DNA of 64,000 nt from Pseudomonas sp. R76 (lineage in GTDB: Bacteria; Pseudomonadota; Gammaproteobacteria; Pseudomonadales; Pseudomonadaceae). This document shows positions 16,476 to 25,000 of this stretch, in pieces (the first letter of the stretch is position 1; every line of letters begins with the position of its first letter). A program made the position numbers and the translations under genes. The notes under the pieces were generated by a model, which was not told where the DNA came from, searched no databases, and saw only the letters and a program-made list of their open reading frames with translations. The stretch covers positions 1,860,001 through 1,924,000 of the forward strand of contig NZ_CP019428.1 in NCBI RefSeq assembly GCF_009834565.1, written 5' to 3'.

Positions 16476-16768
16476 TGGAGAAAAAACTGTTCAATCGTCT
16501 GGTCGAGAGCATGACCCAAATGGACGAAATTGTTCGGGGTGAGCGCCCACCATCCCGTGAGTTTTTTGTTGATGCCTTGAAGGTCAAAGAGATTCGACAG
16601 GCTACGGGACTGTCACAAGCACGCTTTGCGAAGGCAATTGATGTGCCTGTGGGAACGCTTCAAAACTGGGAGCAAGGGCGGCGTGAGCCAGAGGGGCCGG
16701 CAAGGGCGTTATTGCGCGCTCTATACAATGATCCGGGCCACGTATTGGCAGCCTTGGAGCACAGGTAA
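16475..16768 (+). CDS. Xre-family antitoxin (HigA-like)
   Basis: A 97-residue protein with a C-terminal Cro/CI helix-turn-helix: LKVKEIRQATGLSQARFAKA then IDVPVGTLQNWEQGRREPEG. The N-terminal 40 residues (VESMTQMDEIVRGERPPSRE) form the toxin-binding arm seen in HigA-2/NadS-type antitoxins. It is coupled to the toxin at TGATG. It should neutralise the toxin and repress the pair. Confidence 0.9.
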   Translation: MEKKLFNRLVESMTQMDEIVRGERPPSREFFVDALKVKEIRQATGLSQARFAKAIDVPVGTLQNWEQGRREPEGPARALLRALYNDPGHVLAALEHR

Positions 16769-16802
16769 CCAACTGACGATTCGGCAATTCAGTCGGTGCG
16801 CT

Positions 16803-17108
16803 TCAGTGTGTTGCTGCCAACGTAAACGGAACACGCAACGCACCAATCGGCCCTTCCCGAACACCGCACATTTCATCGTGCACACAGTGTTGCACCAGCA
16901 CGCACGGAAACGGCGGAACCCGTTGCAACAGGTTGCGCAAATGCGTGGTGGAGCCGATGCGCATTGGCTCGCCAACATCGTCCAAAAGCGTCATCTCGGC
17001 ATGATCCAGCCTGACACGCGCGATGTAGAAGCCACCCTCCAGCGACAGCAACTCCAGCTCGCGTACCTCGCCGTTAACGGCCAATTCGGTCAGCATTTTC
17101 AAGTTCAT
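16803..17108 (-). CDS. DUF6482-like conserved Pseudomonas protein
   Basis: A 101-residue soluble protein, MNLKMLTELAVNGEVRELEL at the start and LRNLLQRVPPFPCVLVQHCV later. It resembles small conserved pseudomonad proteins of the DUF6482 group. No catalytic motif is visible. It is 23 bp downstream of a DUF3833 lipoprotein gene on the same strand, so the two may be co-transcribed. Function unknown. Confidence 0.65.
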   Translation of the reverse strand: MNLKMLTELAVNGEVRELELLSLEGGFYIARVRLDHAEMTLLDDVGEPMRIGSTTHLRNLLQRVPPFPCVLVQHCVHDEMCGVREGPIGALRVPFTLAATH

Positions 17109-17131
17109 GATTCAGCCTCACTGTGAGCCAT

Positions 17132-17656
17132 TCATTGGCGCCGGAAGAACAACGTGACCTGGCCAAATTCGACGCCGAACTTGGTCATGCTGGAACGGTT
17201 GATCAAGGTGTCGTCGTCCATCAAGTACATCCAGTCATCGAAGCTGACCTCGTAGACCGAGCCGTCCACGGGAAGGTTGAGTCGATAGCGCCAACGCAGT
17301 GCGTTGCCTGCCACTTCGCCGATCGCCTCGCCGACCACATCGCCCGCCCGACCGCGCCAGCGTCCCGGGCCATCCGGTGTCAGCGTCCATACTCGCTGTT
17401 GGCGCGTGCCATCGCTGTAGAGGAAGCGCTCGTCGAGAATCAAGGCGTTGCCCTCGCGTCGGCTGGCGATATTGACCTCAAAGCGCTTGGCCACTTCCCC
17501 CGAGCGCTTCTGGAAAATCCCCCAGGCCTTGACGGGCTTGCTGAAGAAGCGCTCCAGGTCCAGTTGCGGCTTCTGGTCGGCGTAATGATCGACGCCTACG
17601 TTGCCGCAACTGCTCACACTCAACACCAGCAACAATGAAATCAATAGACGTGTCAT
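17132..17656 (-). CDS. DUF3833 family lipoprotein
   Basis: A 174-residue lipoprotein. The ATG at 17656 gives a clean lipoprotein signal (MTRLLISLLLVLSVSSCGNV, lipobox cysteine at 17). The upstream extension to 17698 would bury that signal and was not used. The mature part (LDLERFFSKPVKAWGIFQKR and GRAGDVVGEAIGEVAGNALR) matches DUF3833, a lipocalin-like family of unknown role in the envelope. The mature protein starts GN, with no Asp at +2, so outer-membrane sorting is expected. Confidence 0.85.
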   Translation of the reverse strand: MTRLLISLLLVLSVSSCGNVGVDHYADQKPQLDLERFFSKPVKAWGIFQKRSGEVAKRFEVNIASRREGNALILDERFLYSDGTRQQRVWTLTPDGPGRWRGRAGDVVGEAIGEVAGNALRWRYRLNLPVDGSVYEVSFDDWMYLMDDDTLINRSSMTKFGVEFGQVTLFFRRQ

Positions 17657-17782
17657 GGCCAGATTCCGTGAACGTGATGGTGCGCGGCGAAGCGCCAACG
17701 CTTGTCACTGATACTTGTACATTAATATTGATTTGTACAGGTTTGCGCGAGACGAACGGTGAATTCTTCAAATCGCGCCCAT

Positions 17783-17808
17783 AAAAAAAACCGGCCACCA
17801 AGGGCCGG
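17783..17808 (-). terminator. terminator for tRNA-Gly
   Basis: On the minus strand CCGGCC / GGCCGG with a 6-nt loop is followed by eight T. It lies 54 bp after the tRNA-Gly gene. The plus-strand reading also has a T-run, so it may work in both directions. Confidence 0.85.
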
Positions 17809-17861
17809 TTTTTTTATGCATCCTGCGCCAGAACCTTCCTGACGCAAGCGCTGAATCTGAG

Positions 17862-17935
17862 TGGAGCGGGTAGAGGGAATCGAACCCTCGTCGGAAGCTT
17901 GGGAAGCTACTGTTCTACCATTAAACTATACCCGC
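17862..17935 (-). tRNA. tRNA-Gly (anticodon TCC)
   Basis: The minus-strand sequence runs from GCGGGTATAG at 17935 to TACCCGCTCCA at 17862. The 7-bp acceptor stem GCGGGTA/TACCCGC closes, the anticodon loop CTTCCCAAG gives TCC, and the T arm contains GGGTTCGATTCCC. CCA is encoded. It is 74 nt including CCA. Confidence 0.97.
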
Positions 17936-17949
17936 TCAGAGCGGCTGAC

Positions 17950-17978
17950 TTTGTACCAGATGTTCGTCGAGATTTGAA
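17950..17978 (-). promoter_or_regulatory. probable promoter of tRNA-Gly
   Basis: On the minus strand TTCAAA (-35) and TACAAA (-10) are separated by exactly 17 bp, ending 14 bp before the tRNA 5' end. Confidence 0.5.
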
Positions 17979-18020
17979 GTTTTTCTTCGAAAAATGTGCG
18001 AGTTGCATCCACCAGGCTCC

Positions 18021-18108
18021 TGTGGGAGCTGGCTTGCCTGCGATAGCATCGCCGGGCCGTGACTGACCCACCACGGCGCCTGCATCGCGGGCAAGCCCGG
18101 CTCCCACA
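18021..18108. repeat. REP pair
   Basis: TGTGGGAGCTGGCTTGCCTG and the inverted GCGGGCAAGCCCGGCTCCCA face each other across about 40 nt. It lies 12 bp downstream of the phaG stop. Confidence 0.85.
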
Positions 18109-18120
18109 TGAGCGGTGACT

Positions 18121-19005
18121 TCAGATTGCAAAGGCATGCTGCGTCTGGCCCTGGTGATAACGCAATCGACTCACCTGCCGCTGCGGTTGCAAAAAGCCCA
18201 CCACTGCATCACGGCTGTCTCGGCAGGCCGCCTTGTGCTCCATGTCCAGAAAGTGCCCGGTGGCCTGGACAGTGCTGAAGCTGCTGTTCGCCACGTGCTG
18301 GCCAAACAGCTTGGCATCCTCGGCGCTGGTGTATTCGTCCCATTCGCCATTTAAAAACAGCACTGGAATATTGATCTGCCGGGCGGCCTTGAGGTAGCAC
18401 AAGCGGTCGCTGTTAAGCACATGGCTGATGTGAAAGTGCATCTGCCCATATTCGTGTTCGGCCAGGCTGCTCACGTGTCTGTAGTTGAAACGTTTGAACA
18501 GCGACGGCAGGTGCTTGCCGATGGTGCTGTTGACCAGGTGGCCGACGCGGTCGCGGTCGAGGTTGCCGAAGTAGTCGACGCCGCGCTCAAGGTAGTCGCG
18601 CATCGGCGCGTTGATCACCGGCGAGAACGAGCTGATCACTGCCTTTTCCACGCGGCGGGGCCGATGGGCCAGGGCAACCAGCGTGGCCGCACCGCCCCAG
18701 GAAAACGACAGCACGTGTTCGGCGGCGAAGTGGTCGATAAGCTCCAGCAGAATCTGGCCTTCGATTTCTTTCGTCAGCATCTGCTCATGGCGGTTATGGA
18801 TTTTGGAGCGGCCAGCGTAGGGCTGGTCGTACAAAACCACATTGAATTGCGGGTACAGGCTTTTCACGGTTTGGGCGAAAGAGGCCGTGGTGGCCATGGA
18901 GCCGTTGACCAGGATGATGGTCTTTTCAGCAGCATCCGCGCGATAGAACTCCGTGTAAACCCGATACTGACCCTGTATATCCAACACAGCGATTTCTGGC
19001 CTCAT
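18121..19005 (-). CDS. phaG: (R)-3-hydroxydecanoyl-ACP:CoA transacylase / hydroxyacyl-ACP thioesterase PhaG
   Basis: A 294-residue alpha/beta hydrolase linking fatty-acid synthesis to medium-chain PHA synthesis by releasing 3-hydroxyacyl groups from ACP. It starts MRPEIAVLDIQGQYRVYTEF, has the nucleophile elbow SFSWGGAATL and the HX4D-like HLPSLFKRFN, and ends QHAFAI as in Pseudomonas putida PhaG. I used the ATG at 19005 with AGGAG ten bases upstream, not the open frame to 19098, because it reproduces the known N-terminus and length. RhlA, the rhamnolipid enzyme, is the close paralogue. The QHAFAI ending and absence of rhlBC favour PhaG. As usual, the gene is away from the pha polymerase cluster. 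Confidence 0.9.
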   Translation of the reverse strand: MRPEIAVLDIQGQYRVYTEFYRADAAEKTIILVNGSMATTASFAQTVKSLYPQFNVVLYDQPYAGRSKIHNRHEQMLTKEIEGQILLELIDHFAAEHVLSFSWGGAATLVALAHRPRRVEKAVISSFSPVINAPMRDYLERGVDYFGNLDRDRVGHLVNSTIGKHLPSLFKRFNYRHVSSLAEHEYGQMHFHISHVLNSDRLCYLKAARQINIPVLFLNGEWDEYTSAEDAKLFGQHVANSSFSTVQATGHFLDMEHKAACRDSRDAVVGFLQPQRQVSRLRYHQGQTQHAFAI

Positions 19006-19309
19006 GTCGTAAGACTCCTGGCAAGCGGGTAGGGCGCGCAGATCACTCTGCACGAGCTTTATGACAGGTAGGCATACGCCTGGAAGATGAGCGCCCATGC
19101 CGGTCCGATGACGGTTGGCCGACGGCTGTTGTTATGGCGGGCTGTTTGCCTGAGAGGCCCGTGGATCAAGCGCGGGCGCGGCAAGGTGTTTCTTGGAGGT
19201 TATAGGCGACTCGCCAGTCATAATTTGGCTGACGTCTTGATTCAAGCAGTAGAGGTGCTACCTCGCAAGGCGCCGAACTGGTTTTTTGCCATCACCGGCC
19301 GAACGGTCG
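19006..19309. other. intergenic region, no gene seen
   Basis: 304 bp upstream of phaG and downstream of rsuA (both minus strand). It must hold the phaG promoter, but no convincing -35/-10 pair, sigma-54 site or dyad was recognised. A plus-strand frame crossing it runs antisense into rsuA and was not accepted. Confidence 0.5.
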
Positions 19310-20002
19310 TCAGACTTGCGCGATTTCGTCGTCGGTCAACGCCCGATATTCGCCCGGCGCCAGCAAATCATCCAGCACCAAAGCCCCCATGCGCTCGCGG
19401 TGCAAGCCGATCACCTTGTTGTCGAAATGCCCGAACATGCGCTTCACCTGGTGGTAACGGCCTTCGACGATGCTCAGCCGCGCCGTCTTCGGGCCCAACA
19501 GTTCCAGCTCGGCGGGTTGGGTGGTGAGGTCTTCGAACGCGAAATACACACCGGCTGCAAAGGTCACCGCGTACTCCGGGGTGATGGCCTGTTCGGTTTC
19601 CACGCGGTAAACCTTGGGCAGCTTGGTTTGCGGCTGGGTCAGGCGCCGCGACCATTGGCCGTCGTTGGTGATCAGCATCAGCCCGGTGGTATTGAAATCC
19701 AGACGACCGGCGATATGCAGCTCGCCCTTGTCCGGCTCATCCAGCAAGTCGAGCACCGTCGGGTGTTGCGGGTCGGTGGTGGCGCTCACACAGCCTTGAG
19801 GTTTGTGCAGCATGAAATAGCGCGCCGGTTTGCCGACTTGCAGCACCTCATCGTCAACGCACACACGGCTGAACTCGCGCACTGCATGGTGCGGATCGCT
19901 GACGGCCACGCCATCGACCGTCACGCGTCGCTCAACCAACAGCAGGCGCACTTGCTGGCGGTTGAAACGCGGCAGGTTGCTGAGGAAACGATCAACGCGC
20001 AT
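19310..20002 (-). CDS. rsuA: 16S rRNA pseudouridine(516) synthase
   Basis: A 230-residue RsuA-family enzyme that isomerises a uridine in 16S rRNA. The N-terminal S4 RNA-binding domain is visible (MRVDRFLSNLPRFNRQQVRL). It is followed by the catalytic motif HIAGRLDFNTTGLMLITNDG with its Asp, and later GRYHQVKRMFGHFDNKV. Its ATG overlaps the stop of the CWC gene (TAATG), so the two are co-translated. Length is normal. Confidence 0.93.
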   Translation of the reverse strand: MRVDRFLSNLPRFNRQQVRLLLVERRVTVDGVAVSDPHHAVREFSRVCVDDEVLQVGKPARYFMLHKPQGCVSATTDPQHPTVLDLLDEPDKGELHIAGRLDFNTTGLMLITNDGQWSRRLTQPQTKLPKVYRVETEQAITPEYAVTFAAGVYFAFEDLTTQPAELELLGPKTARLSIVEGRYHQVKRMFGHFDNKVIGLHRERMGALVLDDLLAPGEYRALTDDEIAQV

Positions 20003-20214
20003 TACTTAGGCGTAGCCCCACGCAATTGCGCCTCCACCTGGGCACACCGTGGGCACAGGCAAGCGGTGTTGCGCAGTTCATCCGGCAGGGCTGCAAGCAC
20101 CGCCGGGTCGATGGTGACGCTGTAGCACCAGCAGGCTTGATCGGCGGTGCGCGGGTCGGCCAAGGTGCAGTCGTTGCGGGCACCGCAGGCGGGGCAGAGG
20201 GTTGGTGTGGTCAT
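20002..20214 (-). CDS. cysteine-rich CWC family protein
   Basis: A 70-residue protein with cysteines in CPACGARNDC, QACWCYSV and CLCPRCAQ, the CWC zinc-ribbon-like family often found next to rsuA in pseudomonads. It probably binds zinc; function is unknown. Its stop overlaps the rsuA start by one base, suggesting a link to RNA modification or simply co-expression. Confidence 0.85.
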   Translation of the reverse strand: MTTPTLCPACGARNDCTLADPRTADQACWCYSVTIDPAVLAALPDELRNTACLCPRCAQVEAQLRGATPK

Positions 20215-20265
20215 GTCGGTTCGTGCTGTATCGCGCAGTTCCCCGCACGATACAGCGCCGCCGCG

Positions 20266-22038
20266 CTATTGCAAGCTGCGCAGGTAGCCGCGCCAACCGC
20301 CGAAGTGGCTGATGTCCACGGCGCCCGCCAGGCCGTAGGGTTCGCAGATGAAGCCGGTTTCCCAGCGCCCGTCCGCCAGTTGCACCTTGCCAAGCCCCAA
20401 TGGCGCGGGTATGCCGGTGAGGAATGAGCCGAGTTCGCCGCTCGGCAGTTCCCACACTTCCACTTCGATGGCTACACCGTTTTCGCTGACGCGCAGCATG
20501 CCCGGCCGATAAGGCGGCCCTCCGGCCAGGGCGAACAGTTGATAGTCCGACGAGCTGTGGGTGCGCTCGAGCAAGCGCGCCCCACGGCGCAGCAATTGCC
20601 CGTTAAGCGCCAGCCCTTGCAGGTGCGCGCCGCACACCACCAACCGCGTGCGGTCATGGCTGGCGGGGCCTGGCGGCGCGCTGAGCGAAGCATCCTGCAG
20701 GCGCTGCAACGCGTCGGCCACGCCCAGCAGGTATTGATCGGTAAACGCCCGGCCAAACAACGTCACACCCCATGGCAACCCGTTCTCCATGAAACCGCTG
20801 GGCACGGCGACGGCGGCGTAGTCCAGCAGGTTCATGAAGTTGGTGTAGTAGCCCAATTCGGCATTGCGCAGCACCGGTTCGGCACGCAGTTCTTCGAGGG
20901 TCATCGGGCGACCGATGGTCGGCGTCAGCACGCAATCGAGTCCGTCCAGCAAGCGGTCACAGTGCGCTTTTAACGTTTGCAGACGGTATTGCGCGCGGAA
21001 GGTATCAACGCCGCTCACCGCAGGCGCCTTGGCCAGCACGGCACGAATCACCGGCAGCACCGCCTCGGGCTCACGCGCCATCAGTTCACCGGCGACGCTG
21101 TAGCGCTCGGCCACCCACGGTCCTTCGTAAAGCAGGCGCGCGGCTTCGAGGAAGGGCGACAGGTCCAGCGTGACGGGTTCGCCGCCCAGCGCAATCAAGC
21201 GCTCGATGGCCTGCTGGAACAGCTGCGGGCCTTGCTCGCAGCCAAAGAATTCCAGGTCCTGAGTACGCGGCACGCCAAAGCGAAACGGCCGCGGCGCACC
21301 AAACGCCGCCGCGTCATTCCACGCCGGGTTCTGGCGGCTGTAAGCGTCCAGCGGGTCGAGCGTGGCGGTCAACGCCAGCAATTGGCTGGCTTCGCGCGCG
21401 GTGCGGGTAAAGGTGGTGACGCAATCCAGGGTGCGGCACGCCGGCACCACACCCGCCGTGGAGATCAGCCCTTTGCTCGCCTTGAGCCCCACCAGGTTAT
21501 TCAGCGCGGCGGGTACACGCCCGGAACCGGCGGTGTCGGTGCCCAGGGCAAAACTCGCGACGCCCAGGGCGACGGCCAGCGACGAGCCGGCACTGGAGCC
21601 GCCCGACGGGTACTCGGGCAGCACGCTGTTCGGGCAAGCGCCATACGGCGAGCGGCTGCCATTGAGCCCGGTGGCGAACTGATCGAGGTTGGTCTTGCCC
21701 AACGGCACCGCGCCCAAGGCGATCAACTGCTCGACAATCGTCGCGCTGCGCGGCGGCACATAGGCAAACGCCGGGCACGCCGCTGTGGTGGGAATGCCCG
21801 CCAGGTCGATATTGTCCTTGATCGCAAATGGCACGCCGAACAGCGGCAGTTCAGACGGCTCACGGGCGTCCAATGCTGCCAGGTAGGGCTCCAGTTCCGC
21901 CACGCTGAGCAGGTGGATAAACAGGTGATAATCGGGGTTCAACTGCGCGGCTTTTTCGCGCAGCTGCAGCAGTAATTCGCGCGGCGTTATGTCGCCGCTG
22001 AGGTAGGCATTGCGCAGGTTGTCCAGTTGCAGATTCAT
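20266..22038 (-). CDS. atzF: allophanate hydrolase
   Basis: A 590-residue enzyme hydrolysing allophanate to ammonia and CO2, last step of the guanidine pathway. The N-terminal amidase-signature domain (about 1-440) shows the Ser-cisSer-Lys set: Lys in FAIKDNIDLAG, serines in YPSGGSSAGSSLAVALG and GTDTAGSGRVPAA. The C-terminal domain (about 450-590, ending GGWRGYLRS) is the separate AtzF C-terminal fold that removes CO2 after deamination. The ATG at 22038 starts the family N-terminus. It follows the carboxylase gene by 28 bp on the same strand. Confidence 0.94.
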   Translation of the reverse strand: MNLQLDNLRNAYLSGDITPRELLLQLREKAAQLNPDYHLFIHLLSVAELEPYLAALDAREPSELPLFGVPFAIKDNIDLAGIPTTAACPAFAYVPPRSATIVEQLIALGAVPLGKTNLDQFATGLNGSRSPYGACPNSVLPEYPSGGSSAGSSLAVALGVASFALGTDTAGSGRVPAALNNLVGLKASKGLISTAGVVPACRTLDCVTTFTRTAREASQLLALTATLDPLDAYSRQNPAWNDAAAFGAPRPFRFGVPRTQDLEFFGCEQGPQLFQQAIERLIALGGEPVTLDLSPFLEAARLLYEGPWVAERYSVAGELMAREPEAVLPVIRAVLAKAPAVSGVDTFRAQYRLQTLKAHCDRLLDGLDCVLTPTIGRPMTLEELRAEPVLRNAELGYYTNFMNLLDYAAVAVPSGFMENGLPWGVTLFGRAFTDQYLLGVADALQRLQDASLSAPPGPASHDRTRLVVCGAHLQGLALNGQLLRRGARLLERTHSSSDYQLFALAGGPPYRPGMLRVSENGVAIEVEVWELPSGELGSFLTGIPAPLGLGKVQLADGRWETGFICEPYGLAGAVDISHFGGWRGYLRSLQ

Positions 22039-22066
22039 GGCTTGTCCGCCTGTATAAAAAGAAAAG

Positions 22067-25000
22067 TCAGTCACGTTCCAGCACCACCACCCGTTGCCCG
22101 GCGCCAATGCCGCTGCCGGGTTGCACCGGGATCTCGCGCACGGTGCCGGCGAAGGGCGCCACCACCGGAATTTCCATCTTCATGGACTCAAGAATCACCA
22201 GCACGTCGCCGGCCGCAACCCGCTCACCCGTAGCGACCTGAACCTGCCAGAGGTTGCCGGCGATCGGGCTGTCGACGCTGACCTCGTTGGCCAGCAGCGG
22301 TGTGTCTTCGCCCAGCGGCGCGGCCAGTTCTTCGCTGTCGTAATGCGCCTGGCCACTGGCGATCCAGCGCTCGCGCTCGGCATTGAACGCGTGCTGTTGA
22401 TGCTCACGAAACGCGCCGATGCTCGACGCTTCCCGCGCCAGAAACGCCTGGTAATCGGCCAGGTTCAATTGGCTGTGTTCGATGCTCAACTCGAAGCGGC
22501 CCAACGGGAAATCACGGCGGATCTGCACCAGTTCATCCGCACTCACCGGATAGAAGCGAATCTGGTCAAAGAACCGCAGCAACCACGGCTTGCCGTCAAA
22601 CGCCGCGACTTCGCGATAGCGGTTCCACATCTGCAACGTGCGCCCCACAAACTGATAACCGCCCGGGCCTTCCATGCCGTAGACACACAGGTAGGCGCCG
22701 CCGATGCCCACCGAGTTTTCAGCGGTCCAGGTGCGCGCCGGGTTGTATTTGGTGGTGACCAGGCGGTGACGCGGGTCCAGCGGCGTGGCCACCGGCGCGC
22801 CGAGGTAGACGTCGCCCAGGCCCATCACCAGGTAGCTGGCGTCGAACACGGTGTGGCGCACTTCGTCGAGGTTGGCCAGGTCGTTGATACGCCGGATGAA
22901 CTCCAGGTTGCTCGGGCACCACGGCGCGTCCTTGCGCACGGTGGTCATGTATTTCTCGATCGCCAACTGGCACGCCGGGTCGTCCCACGACAACGGCAAG
23001 TGCACGATGCGCGAGGGCACTTGCAGGTTTTGTGTGGCGCACACGGCGGCCCACTGCGTGGTGATCAGCGGCAGCAAATCGGCCAGGGGCAGTTGTTCGG
23101 GCTGGTAGTGGATTTGCAGCGAGCGGATGCCGGGGGTCAGGTCGATCACGCCCTGCAAGGCGCGGGTTTGCAGGGCTTGCATCAGCGCGTGGGCACGAAA
23201 GCGCAGCACCAGGTCGAGTTCGGGGGCGCCGATTTCCAATAGCAAATGGGTGTCGCCGGCGAGGCGCGCGACGAGGCGGGTGTCGTCTTGCCCAATGTCC
23301 AACACCACCGGCGACTCAATCAAATGTGGGAGCGGGCTTGCTCGCGAATGCATCACCTCGGTTTGACTGACAGACCGAGTCGCCTGCATCGCGGGCAAGC
23401 CCGGCTCCCACATTTGATCCCATTTCAAGGCGAGATCGCGGGCGGTCTTGAGATCGATAGGTTCAAACCTGATCTTGTCACCTGCCTTGAGTTGCCCGAG
23501 CTGCCACAAGTCCGCCTCAATCACCGTCACCGGGCACACAAACCCACCCAGGCTCGGCCCGTCCGGCCCCAGAATCACAGGCATATCCCCGGTAAAATCC
23601 ACTGCCCCAATCGCATAGGGATTGTCATGAATGTTCGACGGATGCAGCCCCGCTTCGCCGCCGTCCGTACGTGCCCACGCTGGCTTGGGGCCGATCAACC
23701 GCACGCCGGTGCGGCTGGAGTTGAAATGCACTTCCCACTGGGTGGCGAAGAAGGTGTCGATGTACTCCGGCAGGAAGTATTCCGGCGCGCCATGGGGGCC
23801 GTAGATGACCCGCAGCGTGCGCACGTCCGTCAGCGGTTCGGCGATCAACTGCTGCCCGGCGCTGGCGTCTGCCAACGGCAAAACATGCAACACATCACCC
23901 GCCCGTAAAGCCCGCCCGCCGTGCCCGCCAAACTGGCCGAGGGTGAAGGTGCTTTTGCTGCCCAGGTAGTCCGGCACTTGCAGCCCGCCACGCAGGCACA
24001 GGTAACTGCGCGCACCTGAACCTGCGAGTGTGCCAAGGCTCAATACCGCGCCCGGCTCGATCAGCAGCGCGGTGTTCATCGCCACCGCTTGGTCATTCAA
24101 TAACAGCGGGATTTCTGCCCCGGTGACGGCAATCACCGCTGCACAATTGAAGCGCAACAGCGGCCCGCTCATGGTGATTTCCAGTGCCGCCGCGCCGTCA
24201 CTGTTGCCCAGCAGACGATTGCCCAGGCGCAGCGCGCGGCTGTCCATCGGCCCTGAAGGCGGCACGCCGACGGCCCAGTAACCGAGGCGCCCAGGATAGT
24301 CCTGCACACTGGTTTGCGTGCCGGCACTGAGTACTTCAAAGGTGTTGGCGCTGTAGACCAGGTCTTCCAGGCAACGCGTCCACGGGCGGCCGCTGGCGAA
24401 GGGCGGGGCGAGCAGGATCTGGCGCAGGTAATCGCGATTGGTTTCCACGCCGTAGAGCTGGCTGTCGCTCAATGCTTGATGCAACCCCAGGCGCGCCTGT
24501 TCGCGGGTTGGCGCCCAACGGATGAGCTTGGCGATCATCGGGTCGAAGTACGGCGCAATCTCGCAGCCGGCTTCTACCCACGTGTCGATCCGCAGCCCAT
24601 CGGCCACCGGGAAGTCCACACGGGTCAACAGGCCTGGGCTCGGCTGGAAATCCTTGCCCGGGTCTTCCGCATACAGCCGCGCCTGAATCGCATGGCCGTG
24701 GGGGTTCAAATCCAGTGTATTGAGCGGCGGCATTTCGCCCGCCGCCAGCTGCACCATCCAGCGCACCAGGTCGACGCCCCAGACTTGTTCGGTTACGCCG
24801 TGCTCGACCTGCAGCCGCGTGTTCACTTCGAGGAAGTAGAAGCGGCCGTCGGCGCTGTCAAAGATGAATTCCACGGTGCCGGCGCTGCGGTAATTTACCG
24901 CCTTGGCCAGGGTGATGGCGGCCGCGCACAAGGCCTCGGCCATGCCGTCGGGCAGGTTCGGCGCGGGGGTTTCCTCGAGGACTTTCTGGTTACGCCGCTG

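Noticed and set aside
19087..19527. Plus-strand open frame between phaG and rsuA
   Set aside because: Arg-rich, runs antisense into rsuA, no ribosome site or domain.
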